This document shows positions 9,530-18,815 of a DNA stretch of 41,138 bases, one piece after another. Position 1 is the stretch's first letter. Each line of letters starts with the position of its first letter. Made by a program: the position numbers and the translations under genes. Under the pieces are notes generated by a model that was not told the origin of the DNA, ran no database searches, and saw only the letters and a list, made by a program, of their open reading frames with translations. The DNA lies in contig NZ_WWVR01000030.1 of NCBI RefSeq assembly GCF_009883055.1, positions 1 to 41,138 on the forward strand, read 5' to 3'. Source of the stretch: Blautia sp. BIOML-A1 (GTDB lineage: Bacteria > Bacillota > Clostridia > Lachnospirales > Lachnospiraceae).

Positions 9530-9557
9530 ATTATAGCAATATTAATTCGTTTGTCAA
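9530..9557 (-). promoter_or_regulatory. Promoter of ilvN-ilvC
   Basis: Perfect TTGACA and TATAAT with 16-base spacing and an extended TGC before the -10. The leader is about 60 bases; I see no T-box, leader peptide or terminator in it. Confidence 0.8.
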
Positions 9558-9615
9558 CGTCAAATTTTGCTGTATTTGTATACTAACGCATACATTTCGC
9601 CATTTTTCTGTATTT

Positions 9616-10668
9616 TTATACAAGATATTTTCTGCGGAGTGCCTCTATTGCCTTCGGAGTCAGATAAAGAGCCTTTCTCATGAACACTTCCTCACTTCCA
9701 TAATCCTGCTCGATCGTCTCAAAAACGGCTTCCAGATATTCTTCTTTTACACGATACAGAGCTTTGATCTTATCCATGGTTTCATTGTCCACGATCATCT
9801 TGGTCTCCAGAAGCCGGATCATATGCTGTAAATCTTCCTCCAGATAACGGTTTGTCCGAAGATAATCTTCCATGATCGTTTCTCTCGGAATTCCCAGTGC
9901 ACAGAGAAGAAGTGCAGTTCCGACACCCACTCTGTCTTTTCCCATGCTGCAGTGCCACAGTACGGCCCCATCTTCCTGATGCAGAAGGACATCCAGAAAA
10001 CGCGCATACTCTTTTACGGAAAAATCATCCCGCACAAAAGAAATGTACTGTTTCTGCATAAATTCATCGATTGGCTGGTCAAATCCAAGCAGCATCTCCA
10101 GAAGACCTTTTGATCTTGTGATTCCCAGGGTCTCTTCGTCCACGATCGGAATCTCATGGTACTCCACTCCCTCCAGAATACTGTCCGGTTTTTGCAGAAT
10201 TTCCATTCTGGTACGAAAATCAACAACAGTTGACAAATGATATTCGTCAAGCAGGGTATCCTCATCCTGGAGAGATATATGATAGAGACAGCCGCTGCGC
10301 AGAAGCCTGTGAGGAAGAATATGCCTTCCGTCCCTTGCTATAAGTGCACCGAGATCGCGGGTATTTGGAAGACTTTTAAGTGGAATCCTGGCTCCTTTGG
10401 GAAATCCTGTCGCAAGTTCCGGATTCAGGACCTTAAGAAGCTGGATACAGTCTTTGATCTCTTTGTCTGTCATCTCAAATTCATAACGCTTCCGGCGTCT
10501 GGTAATGATCACCAGCGAGCTGGTGCTGAACTGCTTGTGCATTCCACCCTCGACACCTTCGCGTCTCATATATGCCCACAGGATATCTTTACATGGAAGA
10601 TAATTGATCAGCATTCTTTTTGCGAAGATAAAATTTCCGTCCTCGATTCTTATTTTTCCAAATTTCAT
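9616..10668 (-). CDS. Tyrosine-phosphatase-like protein with an extra N-terminal domain
   Basis: Residues about 95-350 are an IphP-type tyrosine/dual-specificity phosphatase: the entry motif SLPNTRDLG, the conserved VVDFRTRMEI, and the catalytic P-loop HCSMGKDR with Cys240 and Arg246. Residues 1-90 form a separate domain (KDILWAYMRREG, SLVIITRRRKRYEFEM, then an amphipathic helix) whose strand pattern and W-A-Y segment resemble bacterial PH-like domains; that fold call is inference. The substrate could be a phosphoprotein or a phosphoinositide-like small molecule. A GGAG ribosome site precedes the ATG. It is the last gene of a run with the HAD phosphatase (18-base gap). Confidence 0.8.
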   Translation of the reverse strand: MKFGKIRIEDGNFIFAKRMLINYLPCKDILWAYMRREGVEGGMHKQFSTSSLVIITRRRKRYEFEMTDKEIKDCIQLLKVLNPELATGFPKGARIPLKSLPNTRDLGALIARDGRHILPHRLLRSGCLYHISLQDEDTLLDEYHLSTVVDFRTRMEILQKPDSILEGVEYHEIPIVDEETLGITRSKGLLEMLLGFDQPIDEFMQKQYISFVRDDFSVKEYARFLDVLLHQEDGAVLWHCSMGKDRVGVGTALLLCALGIPRETIMEDYLRTNRYLEEDLQHMIRLLETKMIVDNETMDKIKALYRVKEEYLEAVFETIEQDYGSEEVFMRKALYLTPKAIEALRRKYLV

Positions 10669-10686
10669 ATCTTTCTCCTGCCTTTC

Positions 10687-11499
10687 TCAGATCAGGCCGA
10701 GTTTTGTGAGTCCGTTCCGGATTCCATAGTGAAACATATCTGTGGTCACATAGTCTGCCAGTTCCCGGATCTTCTTTGAGGCATTGCCCATAGCCACCTT
10801 TGTTGCCGCATATTCAAACATGGACAGATCGTTGTTGCTGTCCCCAAATACTACTGTATTTTCCCATGGGATATCAAAAATCCGGCATACCGCTGCGATT
10901 CCGACAGCCTTATTACAGCCCTTCGGAACAAGCTCGATTGTCGTTCCTACAAAATCATTGTTTTCATGACGGATCACATCATAATACTGTGACAGTTCCA
11001 GACATGCCTGTCTGTCATTGCAGCCCGCTGTCATCTTGGCACTGATCTTGTTGATATGCATAGTATCCTCATATCCTCGGATCGGTCTCCATTTTGGTCC
11101 AAGTGCCTCAGTAATGAGATCACGGTACCAGTTGATCTCCAGCGTATATTCGTCCTTATCATAATACATGAAATCTGCTCCCTCCATAACCGGGACCAGA
11201 CCATATTTACGAAGGACCTCAACAGAAAGCTTCGCCACTTCCGGCGTCATCTCATTATTATACAGCCGGACACCATCCTTCTCGATCGTCGCTCCGCAGG
11301 CACTGATCATGCCGGTAAACGGGATCTGCTCCAGATATCCCGGCACAAAAGCCCTGCTTCTTCCGGTGCACAGCCATGCCTCATGTCCGTTTTCTCTCAG
11401 TTTGCGGATCGCTTCCAGTGCACTGTCCGGAACACCCTTTTCCATGTCACAGATGGTGCCGTCCGCATCAAAAAATACTGCTTTCTTTTCCGTATTCAT
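10687..11499 (-). CDS. HAD-superfamily phosphatase, Cof type (class IIB)
   Basis: The 270-residue protein has motif I FFDADGT (Asp11 nucleophile, Asp13), motif II LCTGRSR, a type IIB cap in the middle, a Lys in the KGCNKAVGI stretch (motif III) and motif IV VFGDSNNDLSMFEYA. Such Mg-dependent enzymes remove phosphate from sugar phosphates, FMN or PLP; the substrate cannot be read from sequence. It lies between an M18 peptidase (22-base gap) and a tyrosine-phosphatase-like protein (18-base gap), so the three are probably co-transcribed. Confidence 0.9.
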   Translation of the reverse strand: MNTEKKAVFFDADGTICDMEKGVPDSALEAIRKLRENGHEAWLCTGRSRAFVPGYLEQIPFTGMISACGATIEKDGVRLYNNEMTPEVAKLSVEVLRKYGLVPVMEGADFMYYDKDEYTLEINWYRDLITEALGPKWRPIRGYEDTMHINKISAKMTAGCNDRQACLELSQYYDVIRHENNDFVGTTIELVPKGCNKAVGIAAVCRIFDIPWENTVVFGDSNNDLSMFEYAATKVAMGNASKKIRELADYVTTDMFHYGIRNGLTKLGLI

Positions 11500-11521
11500 G
11501 CTCTTTCCTCTTTATGTAAAT

Positions 11522-12790
11522 TTATGCAAAAAATTCCTCTGCCACTTTTATGAAATAACTGGTATCCTTTACTCCGGCAGTCTCATACGGTGAATGCATG
11601 GAAAGCTGTGGAAGACCGATATCTACCGTGTTCATCGGAACCTGTGTATTGGAAATATTTCCAAGTGTAGATCCTCCCGCCATATCAGAACGGTTCACAA
11701 AGGTCTGATACGGAACTTCTGCCCTGTCACAGAGATCTTTGAAGAATGCCGCAGAAACCGCGTCTGTACAGTATTTCTGATTTGCGTTGTATTTGATGAC
11801 GATTCCCTCATTCAAAAGCGGATGATTGACCGGATCTGTCATATCTGCATAGTTCGGATGCAGGGCATGTGCATTGTCCGCCGAGATCATGAAGCTGTCT
11901 GCAAGCGTCATCAGATATTCTTCATAGGTTCTGCCCAAACCATTATGAATGCGAAGCAGTGTATCCTTTAAGAAGGTAGATGCCGCACCCTGCTTTGTAC
12001 CGCTTCCAACTTCTTCATTATCAAGAACACAGTGAACAGCGATGCAGTCCGCCTTCTTTGCACGCACAAAGCCCTCCATGGAAGCAAATGCACACTGCAG
12101 GTCATCCAGTCTGCCACAGGAGGCAAATTCGCGTTCTGCACCCCATATGGAGCCTTCCATGCGATCATAAAGGAAAAGATCATGGCTCAGGATGTCTTTT
12201 CCATCTACGCCAAGCTGTTCTCCAAGAAGCTTCTGCAAAGACACATCCTTTCCGCCCATACTGAATAACGGAAGCATATCTTTCTGTGCATTATAGGAGA
12301 TTCCGCTGTTTGCCTCACGGTTCATATGGATCGCAAGATTCGGGATCATCACCAGATCACGGTCAAAATTGACCAGTCTTTCTTCTAATTTTCCGTCTTT
12401 TCGAACGATCACTCTACCGGCGATGGACAGCGGACGGTCAAACCATGGTGCCATCAGCATACCGCCATATTTCTCCACATTCAGCTTCACATACTTCTTC
12501 TCTACTACGATCTCTGGATTTTCTTTGATCTTGAAAGACGGTGAATCACTGTGGCTAGCTATGATATGGAACTTCCAGGATTCCTTCTCCGGTATGGAAA
12601 AGGCGATCAGTGCCGAATGATTCCGTGTGACCACATAGTTTCCTCCCGGAACCAGTTTCCAGTGTTCCTTCTCGGAAAGCACCTGGAAGCCTTTTTCTGT
12701 CAGTCTGTTCTGCATCTCTTCTACTGCATGGAATGCGGTAGGGCTTTTTTTAATAAAATCAAGCAGTTCTTTTGTTGTTTCATAATACAT
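11522..12790 (-). CDS. apeB: M18-family aspartyl-type aminopeptidase
   Basis: The 422-residue protein matches M18 metallo-aminopeptidases along its length. Expected zinc ligands are visible: His80 with Asp82 in HSDSPSFKIK, Asp229/230 in GRLDDLQ, Glu259/260 in LDNEEVGSG, the SADNAHALHPN segment, and His399 near the end (LSMHSPYE). It trims N-terminal residues from peptides in the cytoplasm. A 17-spaced promoter (TTGTCA/TATAAT) precedes it, and it begins a run with two phosphatase genes. Confidence 0.93.
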   Translation of the reverse strand: MYYETTKELLDFIKKSPTAFHAVEEMQNRLTEKGFQVLSEKEHWKLVPGGNYVVTRNHSALIAFSIPEKESWKFHIIASHSDSPSFKIKENPEIVVEKKYVKLNVEKYGGMLMAPWFDRPLSIAGRVIVRKDGKLEERLVNFDRDLVMIPNLAIHMNREANSGISYNAQKDMLPLFSMGGKDVSLQKLLGEQLGVDGKDILSHDLFLYDRMEGSIWGAEREFASCGRLDDLQCAFASMEGFVRAKKADCIAVHCVLDNEEVGSGTKQGAASTFLKDTLLRIHNGLGRTYEEYLMTLADSFMISADNAHALHPNYADMTDPVNHPLLNEGIVIKYNANQKYCTDAVSAAFFKDLCDRAEVPYQTFVNRSDMAGGSTLGNISNTQVPMNTVDIGLPQLSMHSPYETAGVKDTSYFIKVAEEFFA

Positions 12791-12827
12791 ATCTCATCAA
12801 ACTCCTCATCTGTCTGTTCTGCCCTTG

Positions 12828-12856
12828 ATTATACGTTATTATTTTGCTCCTGACAA
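12828..12856 (-). promoter_or_regulatory. Promoter of the apeB-HAD-phosphatase run
   Basis: TTGTCA, 17 bases, TATAAT on the minus strand, about 38 bases before the apeB ATG. Confidence 0.7.
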
Positions 12857-12879
12857 TGCCAATCTCACCTTCACAGACG

Positions 12880-12911
12880 GAAAAACAGGGTGCCGTCCCG
12901 ACACCCTGCTG
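12880..12911 (-). terminator. Intrinsic terminator after dapL
   Basis: Minus-strand stem CAGGGTG / CACCCTG around TCGGGACGG followed by five T residues, 12 bases after the dapL stop. It would end the whole glnA-to-dapL unit if that is one transcript. Confidence 0.88.
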
Positions 12912-12922
12912 CCATTTTTTTA

Positions 12923-14137
12923 TTATAAAGCTTTGATCCTGCGAATTGCCTCTAACGTATTCTCATAGGTTCCAAATGCCGTCAGACGGAAAAATCCTTC
13001 TCCGTGTGCACCAAATCCTGATCCCGGAGTGCCGACAACGTGGGCTGTCTCCAGAAGATAGTCGAAGAAATCCCAGGAGCTCATGTTATTCGGTGTTTTG
13101 AGCCAGATATACGGAGCATTCACACCACCGGATACAGAATATCCTGCCTCTTTCAGTCCATGATAGATGGTATGTGCATTTCTCATATAGTAGGCAACCT
13201 GTTCTTTCAGCTGTGCCTTTCCTTCCGGAGAATAAACAGCCTCACCTGCTCTCTGTACGATATATGGAGCACCATTAAACTTGGTTCCGTGGCGTCGTGC
13301 CCAGAGGTCATGAATGGCAACATCTTCACGGACAAGATCTTTCGGAACAACTGTAAAACCAAGACGTACACCGGTAAATCCTGCATTCTTGGAAAAGCTT
13401 CTAAGCTCAATCGCACAGGTACGTGCGCCCTCACACTCATAGATACTGTGCGGCACATTTTCCTCTGTGATATAAGCCTCATAGGCGGCATCGTAGATGA
13501 TCACAGCACCATTCTTGTTTGCATAGTCTACCCATTCCTGGAGCTTGTCCTTCGTGATCGCTGCACCGCTTGGGTTATTCGGGAAGCAGAGATAGATAAT
13601 ATCCGGAGTTTTCACCGGAAGTTCCGGAAGAAAACCGTTATCTTCCAGACACGGCATATAGATCACTCCGTCAAAGTTCTCGTTCTTTTTGTTGTAATCG
13701 CCGGTACGTCCTGCCATAACATTTGTATCTACATATACAGGATAAACAGGGTCGCAGACTGCTACTTTGTTATCTATACCAAAAATCTCCTGAATGTTTC
13801 CAGAATCACTTTTGGCTCCGTCAGAAACAAAGATCTCATCGGCACTGATCTGGCATCCGCGTGCCTCATAGTCATTTTTTGCGATCGCACTTCTCAGGAA
13901 TTCATATCCGAGATCCGGTGCATAGCCATGGAAAGTCTCGGCATTTGCCATCTCATCTACAGATTTGTGAAGTGCCTCGATGATTGCCGGTGCAAGCGGC
14001 TGTGTGACATCACCGATTCCAAGACGCACGATCTCAACATCCGGATTTGCGGCCTGATACGCAGATACTTTTTTTGCAATAGTGGAAAAAAGATAACTGC
14101 CTGGCAGTTTCAGATAATTTCTATTTACTGTTACCAT
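12923..14137 (-). CDS. dapL: LL-diaminopimelate aminotransferase
   Basis: The 404-residue class I/II PLP aminotransferase has the DapL hallmarks: [17 protein letters not shown] at the start, [21 protein letters not shown], and the PLP lysine in [15 protein letters not shown] (Lys250). It converts tetrahydrodipicolinate plus glutamate directly to LL-diaminopimelate for lysine and peptidoglycan. It begins 29 bases after gatB with a good GGAG site and is followed by a strong terminator, so it is probably the last gene of the gat operon. Glutamate as amino donor links it loosely to the nitrogen genes upstream. Confidence 0.95.
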   Translation of the reverse strand: MVTVNRNYLKLPGSYLFSTIAKKVSAYQAANPDVEIVRLGIGDVTQPLAPAIIEALHKSVDEMANAETFHGYAPDLGYEFLRSAIAKNDYEARGCQISADEIFVSDGAKSDSGNIQEIFGIDNKVAVCDPVYPVYVDTNVMAGRTGDYNKKNENFDGVIYMPCLEDNGFLPELPVKTPDIIYLCFPNNPSGAAITKDKLQEWVDYANKNGAVIIYDAAYEAYITEENVPHSIYECEGARTCAIELRSFSKNAGFTGVRLGFTVVPKDLVREDVAIHDLWARRHGTKFNGAPYIVQRAGEAVYSPEGKAQLKEQVAYYMRNAHTIYHGLKEAGYSVSGGVNAPYIWLKTPNNMSSWDFFDYLLETAHVVGTPGSGFGAHGEGFFRLTAFGTYENTLEAIRRIKAL

Positions 14138-14166
14138 AATATTACATCTCCTGTACTATCAGATTA

Positions 14167-15612
14167 TCACTGATTTTTTCTCTTTTCTACTTCTTTGACA
14201 ATTGCCTCACGGACTGCATCCGGGCTTGCCTTGCCTTTGAGTTCTCTCATCATTTTTCCGACAAAAAATCCGAAAACTTTTTCTTTGCCGCCAAGAAGTT
14301 CCTCAAGCGGTCCGGGATTCTCGTCCATGATCTTCTGCAGTGTATCATTGAGGAGTCCTGTATCCTCCACAATCTTAAGACCGTGCTCCTCAATATAGGA
14401 TACCGGCTCAATGTCCTCGTCAAAGACTTTTTCGAATACTTTTTTTGCATTCTGTGCACTGACTTCTTTTTTCTCTACCATCTGGATCAGATCTGAGAGA
14501 TGTTCTGGTGTAAAGGAAACCTTCTCCACATCAAGACCTTTGTCCTTGGTCAGACGGAGAACTTCTCCCATAAACCAGTTTGCTGCTTTTTTCGGGCTGC
14601 CGCAGAGGTTTGCCACTTCCTCAAACAGCTCGGAAAGATGTCTGGATTCTGTAAGGATTCCTGCATCGTATGCCGGAAGCTCAAATTCCTGCTGATAACG
14701 AAGCTGTTTTTCTTCTCGAAGTTCCGGCTGTGAACTGCGGATCTCATCGATCCACGCATCTGAAATATGGATCGGCGGAAGATCCGGATCCGGGAAATAA
14801 CGATAATCCTTGGCATCCTCTTTGGAACGCATTGCATGAGAGGATTCCTTGTTGTCATCCCAACGGCGGGTTTCCTGCACAACGGCTCTTCCCTCTTCGA
14901 TCAGCTCGATCTGACGTTCTCTCTCTCCCTCAATCGCTCTTGCAATTGCCTTGAAGGAGTTCAGGTTCTTCATCTCTGTTCTCGTTCCGAAGGTTTCACT
15001 GCCGACTTCACGGACGGACAGGTTGACATCGGCACGCATGGAACCTTCCTGCAGCTTGCAGTCAGATACACCAAGATACTGCATCATACAGCGAAGCTTC
15101 TCAAGATAGGCAATGACTTCCTCCGAGCTTCTCATATCTGGCTCGGATACGATCTCGATCAGTGGAACGCCACTTCGGTTATAGTCTACCAGAGAGCAGT
15201 CCTCCCACTCATCATGGATCAGCTTTCCGGCATCCTCTTCCATATGCATTTCGTGAATGCGGACTTTTTTCTTTCCGGCAGAAGTTTCAATCTCTACCCA
15301 GCCATCATGGCAGATTGGCAGATAAAGCTGTGATATCTGGTAGTTCTGCGGGTTATCCGGGTAAAAATAGTTCTTTCTGTCAAATTTGCAGTACTGGTTG
15401 ATCTGACAGTTTGCCGCGATGCCGGCTTTGAGTGCAAATTCAACAACCTGACGGTTCAGTACAGGAAGAGAACCCGGCATTCCGGTGCAGACCGGGCAGG
15501 TATGTGTGTTCGGTGCTCCACCAAACTCTGTCGAGCAGCCGCAGAAAATCTTTGTTTTTGTCGCAAGTTCTACGTGAACTTCAAGACCGATGACGGTTTC
15601 ATACTGTTTCAT
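14167..15612 (-). CDS. gatB: Asp-tRNA(Asn)/Glu-tRNA(Gln) amidotransferase subunit B
   Basis: The 481-residue protein is a full-length GatB. It starts with YETVIGLEVHVELAT, has the zinc-ribbon cysteines in FCGCSTEFG and TCPVCTGMPGSLP, the kinase/cradle domain with FYPDNPQNYQISQ and EDAGKLIH, and a C-terminal YqeY-like helical tail that grips the tRNA. It activates the tRNA-bound Asp or Glu and passes it to the ammonia tunnel from GatA. Its ATG overlaps the gatA stop (ATGA), indicating translational coupling. Confidence 0.97.
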   Translation of the reverse strand: MKQYETVIGLEVHVELATKTKIFCGCSTEFGGAPNTHTCPVCTGMPGSLPVLNRQVVEFALKAGIAANCQINQYCKFDRKNYFYPDNPQNYQISQLYLPICHDGWVEIETSAGKKKVRIHEMHMEEDAGKLIHDEWEDCSLVDYNRSGVPLIEIVSEPDMRSSEEVIAYLEKLRCMMQYLGVSDCKLQEGSMRADVNLSVREVGSETFGTRTEMKNLNSFKAIARAIEGERERQIELIEEGRAVVQETRRWDDNKESSHAMRSKEDAKDYRYFPDPDLPPIHISDAWIDEIRSSQPELREEKQLRYQQEFELPAYDAGILTESRHLSELFEEVANLCGSPKKAANWFMGEVLRLTKDKGLDVEKVSFTPEHLSDLIQMVEKKEVSAQNAKKVFEKVFDEDIEPVSYIEEHGLKIVEDTGLLNDTLQKIMDENPGPLEELLGGKEKVFGFFVGKMMRELKGKASPDAVREAIVKEVEKRKNQ

Positions 15613-17084
15613 GCCTCTCTGCCTCCTTTCAGAGGAGTGGGAAATACCCCTCTTTCTGCTTCATACGCAGCTGCTGCACGGAGGATCTTGTGCTCTCCGA
15701 AGCAGTTTCCGATCATCTGGACACCAATCGGCATTCCGGCTTTGTCCTGACCGCACGGAACTGTGATTCCAGGCAGACCACAGAGGTTTACGGCAACGGT
15801 ATAGATATCGCCAAGGTACATGGCAAGCGGATCCTTGAGGCTTTCTCCAATCTTCGGCGCAGTATAAGGAGCTGCCGGTGCAAGGATCACATCATATTTG
15901 TCAAAGGCACGGTCAAATTCCTGTTTGATAAGAGCTTTTGTACGAAGTGCCTTCAGATAATAGGCATCGTAATAACCAGAACTCAGTACAAACGAACCAA
16001 GCATAATACGACGTTTGACTTCCTCACCGAAGCCTTCTGTCCTGGTCTTTTTGTACATATCGTGAAGTCCCTCATACTCAGCTGCACGGTAGCCGTATTT
16101 GACACCATCGAAACGTTCCAGGTTGGAACTTGCCTCCGCACTGGCGATGATATAGTAGGCTGGGATCATATATTCCATAGTCTCCACAGCGAAAAATTCT
16201 ACAATCGCTCCCTGTGAGGTGAGGACTTTGAGTGTATCCATGAATGCCTCTTTGACTTCCGGGTCAAGCCCCTTTGCAAGGAATTCCTTCGGCACACCGA
16301 ACTTCATTCCGAGAAGTTTTTTCTCCTCGATGCTCTTTGAGAAATCAAGATCCTTACGATCCAAAGACGTGCTGTCTTTCGGATCGTGTCCTGCGATCAC
16401 TTCCAGAAGTGCGGCACAGTCTGCCACATCCTTTCCCACAGGTCCGATCTGATCCAGGGAAGAAGCATAGGCAACCAGTCCATAACGGGAAACTGTACCA
16501 TAGGTCGGCTTGATTCCGGTCACACCGCAGAAAGAGCTTGGCTGACGGATAGAACCGCCGGTATCAGAACCAAGTGCCAGATAAGCCTCTCCTGCTGCCA
16601 CAGCGGCACAGGAGCCACCTGATGAACCACCAGGTACATGTTCCAGATTCCACGGGTTTCTTGTTACGCCATAGGCAGAAGTTTCTGTCGTACTTCCCAT
16701 GGCGAATTCATCCATATTTGTCTTACCTATGATGATCATTCCGGCTTTTTCCAGACGGTCGATGACCTCCGCATTATACTGCGGCACAAAATTCTCCAGA
16801 ATTTTTGATGCACAGGTTGTCTTTTTGCCTTTGATGCAGATGTTGTCTTTGACTGCGATCGGCACTCCGGCAAGCGGACCTGTGTAAGTACCATCCATGA
16901 TCCCCTTCTCTACTTCTTTTGCTCTTGCAAGGGCATCTTTCTTATATATATCAAGATATGCGTGTACTTTGCCTTCTTTTTTCTCAATCTGGTCAAAAAC
17001 CTCTTTGACACCGTCTGAGACTTTTACCTGACGCTGTCTGATCTTTTTGGCCAGCTCAAGGGCTGTCATTGTCTCCAGTTCCAT
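15609..17084 (-). CDS. gatA: Asp-tRNA(Asn)/Glu-tRNA(Gln) amidotransferase subunit A (glutaminase)
   Basis: The start at 17084 is supported by AGAGGAGA just upstream; the longer TTG frame to 17105 overlaps gatC and is unlikely. The 491-residue amidase-signature enzyme shows the Ser-cisSer-Lys elements: the lysine in PIAVKDNI, the glycine-serine loop PGGSSGGSCAAVA, and SDTGGSIRQPSSFCG. It hydrolyses glutamine and channels ammonia to GatB. It lies 13 bases after gatC and overlaps gatB. Confidence 0.97.
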   Translation of the reverse strand: MELETMTALELAKKIRQRQVKVSDGVKEVFDQIEKKEGKVHAYLDIYKKDALARAKEVEKGIMDGTYTGPLAGVPIAVKDNICIKGKKTTCASKILENFVPQYNAEVIDRLEKAGMIIIGKTNMDEFAMGSTTETSAYGVTRNPWNLEHVPGGSSGGSCAAVAAGEAYLALGSDTGGSIRQPSSFCGVTGIKPTYGTVSRYGLVAYASSLDQIGPVGKDVADCAALLEVIAGHDPKDSTSLDRKDLDFSKSIEEKKLLGMKFGVPKEFLAKGLDPEVKEAFMDTLKVLTSQGAIVEFFAVETMEYMIPAYYIIASAEASSNLERFDGVKYGYRAAEYEGLHDMYKKTRTEGFGEEVKRRIMLGSFVLSSGYYDAYYLKALRTKALIKQEFDRAFDKYDVILAPAAPYTAPKIGESLKDPLAMYLGDIYTVAVNLCGLPGITVPCGQDKAGMPIGVQMIGNCFGEHKILRAAAAYEAERGVFPTPLKGGREA

Positions 17085-17097
17085 AATATGTTCTCCT

Positions 17098-17391
17098 CTA
17101 TCCAATGGTCTTTGGTACCTGATACTGTCCTTCTTTTTCCTTCGGTGCGTTCATGAGCATTGCTTCCCTGTTATCTCCGTTTGTCACAACATCCTCACGA
17201 AATACATTTTCATCACCAAAAATATGAGACAGCGGCTCCACGCCATCTGTATCCAACTCGTCCAGTTTTTCTACATAATCGAGCATTTTCTGCATATCCT
17301 GTTTTGCCTTCTCCTTCGCTTCATCCGTCAAAGAAAGCTTTGCGAGGATGCATACATTTTCAATTGTCTCGTCATCTATAATTTTTGCCAT
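17098..17391 (-). CDS. gatC: Asp-tRNA(Asn)/Glu-tRNA(Gln) amidotransferase subunit C
   Basis: The 97-residue protein has the usual GatC pattern: an N-terminal helix hairpin (ETIENVCILAKLSLTDEAKEK ...) then VEPLSHIF and the extended C-terminal strand LMNAPKEKEGQYQVPKTI that wraps around GatA. It stabilises the GatA-GatB complex. An AGAAGGAGG site precedes the ATG, 43 bases after aspS2. Confidence 0.93.
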   Translation of the reverse strand: MAKIIDDETIENVCILAKLSLTDEAKEKAKQDMQKMLDYVEKLDELDTDGVEPLSHIFGDENVFREDVVTNGDNREAMLMNAPKEKEGQYQVPKTIG

Positions 17392-17434
17392 CTGACCTTT
17401 CCTCCTTCTCTTATGGAATACTGCCTTTGCACAG

Positions 17435-18766
17435 TTACGGCTCCAGTCTGTTCAGATCTCTCGGGAACAGACATGCTTCACGGACATTTTCTTCTCCAAG
17501 AAGCTGCATGGTCAGACGCTCCAGTCCGATACCAAGTCCTCCATGTGGCGGCATACCATGTTTGAAGGTATCCAGATACTGTTCCATTCCTTCTTCTTCC
17601 ATGCCTCTTGCTGCGATCTTGGCTTTAAGCTGGTCGTAGTCATGGATTCTCTGTCCTCCGGTCGTCACCTCAAGTCCGTGGAAAAGAAGGTCAAAGCTTA
17701 ACGTAAATTTCTCATCGTTTGGATCATCCATTGCATAGAACGGACGTTTCTTGGACGGATAGTGAGTTACAAATACAAAGTCCGCATCGTATTCTTCTTT
17801 GAAATATCTTCCGATCAGAGCTTCCTCCTCCGGTTCCAGATCATATGGGTTGCGGATCTTACGGTTATATTTCTCAGCGACAAGCTCTTTGGCCTTGTCA
17901 AAACGTACCGCCGGGATCTTGTCGACTTTTGGAAGCTGGATTTTGAGGATCTGAAGTTCCTTAGCATAGTCTTTCCTCAAAAGCTCAACTGCATACTGAA
18001 GAAATCCTGTTTCCATTGCCATGATCTCTTCAAAGCTGTCGATATATCCCATCTCAAAATCAAGACTGGTGTATTCATTCAGATGACGCTTGGTGTTGTG
18101 TTTCTCAGCACGGAATACCGGTCCTGTCTCAAACACTCTGTCAAACACACCGACCATCATCTGTTTGTAGAACTGTGGGCTCTGTGCAAGCACTGCCGGT
18201 TTGTGGAAGTAGCTGAATTTAAAAAGGTTCGCTCCACCCTCGGCTCCTCTTGCTCCGATCTTCGGTGTATGGATCTCTGTAAATCCGTTTTCATAAAGGT
18301 AATCACGAAAAGCACGGGTAAGAGCTTCCTGAATCTTGAATTTGGATCGTTCCTGGATGTTACGGAGTGCGATCGGACGCAGATTCAGTTTGGCCTCCAG
18401 AGATGTGTTTAATTTCCATTTGTCGATCGCGAGCGGCATCGGCTCTGCCGGCTGTGACAATATCTCAACCTCCCGGATACGGATCTCTCTTTCATGAGGA
18501 GCACGTTTCTCCTCATTCAGGATTCCCTTTACACGAACTGTCATCGCCTCTTTGAGATCATGGATTGAAATATCTACTTTTTCATTTTCAAAAACTGTCT
18601 GAAAGAGTCCCTCTCTTCTTCTGAGGATCACAAATGCAACATCACCCATATTACGGATGCTGTGAACTGCACCTTCCAGAACAACTTCCTGATTCAGAAG
18701 AGATTCTCCCAGTAAATCTTCCCATGAACTGATTTCTTTTTTCCATGTACCATCCAAAAACTCCAT
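17435..18766 (-). CDS. aspS2: Archaeal-type aspartyl-tRNA synthetase, predicted non-discriminating
   Basis: The start at 18766 has GGAGG eight bases upstream; an ATG at 18781 has none. The 443-residue class II enzyme lacks the large bacterial insertion domain and matches archaeal/AspRS2 enzymes: motif 2 FRAEKHNTKRHLNEYTSLDFEM, motif 3 GLGIGLERL, and the C-terminus CLFPRDLNRLEP. In the anticodon-binding domain, aligning by eye with the Thermococcus enzyme, the discriminating Trp26 becomes His35 (EGAVHSIRNMG) and Lys85 becomes Pro90 (KRAPHERE). His plus Pro is the published pattern of archaeal enzymes that charge both tRNA-Asp and tRNA-Asn. The mis-acylated Asp-tRNA(Asn) would be fixed by GatCAB, encoded immediately downstream. 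It follows the ANTAR gene by 49 bases. Confidence 0.93.
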   Translation of the reverse strand: MEFLDGTWKKEISSWEDLLGESLLNQEVVLEGAVHSIRNMGDVAFVILRRREGLFQTVFENEKVDISIHDLKEAMTVRVKGILNEEKRAPHEREIRIREVEILSQPAEPMPLAIDKWKLNTSLEAKLNLRPIALRNIQERSKFKIQEALTRAFRDYLYENGFTEIHTPKIGARGAEGGANLFKFSYFHKPAVLAQSPQFYKQMMVGVFDRVFETGPVFRAEKHNTKRHLNEYTSLDFEMGYIDSFEEIMAMETGFLQYAVELLRKDYAKELQILKIQLPKVDKIPAVRFDKAKELVAEKYNRKIRNPYDLEPEEEALIGRYFKEEYDADFVFVTHYPSKKRPFYAMDDPNDEKFTLSFDLLFHGLEVTTGGQRIHDYDQLKAKIAARGMEEEGMEQYLDTFKHGMPPHGGLGIGLERLTMQLLGEENVREACLFPRDLNRLEP

Positions 18767-18815
18767 TTCCTCATCCTCCATATATATATAAGTCTCTTAA
18801 AAGTTTTTCAGTCTG

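Noticed and set aside
13040..14173. A 377-codon open frame on the plus strand across dapL
   Set aside because: It lies antisense to an unmistakable DapL sequence, is rich in Cys, His and Ile, has no ribosome site and matches no family I know; it is a shadow frame. Similar long antisense frames across gltB (26113-27081) and glnN (30937-31821) were dropped for the same reason.
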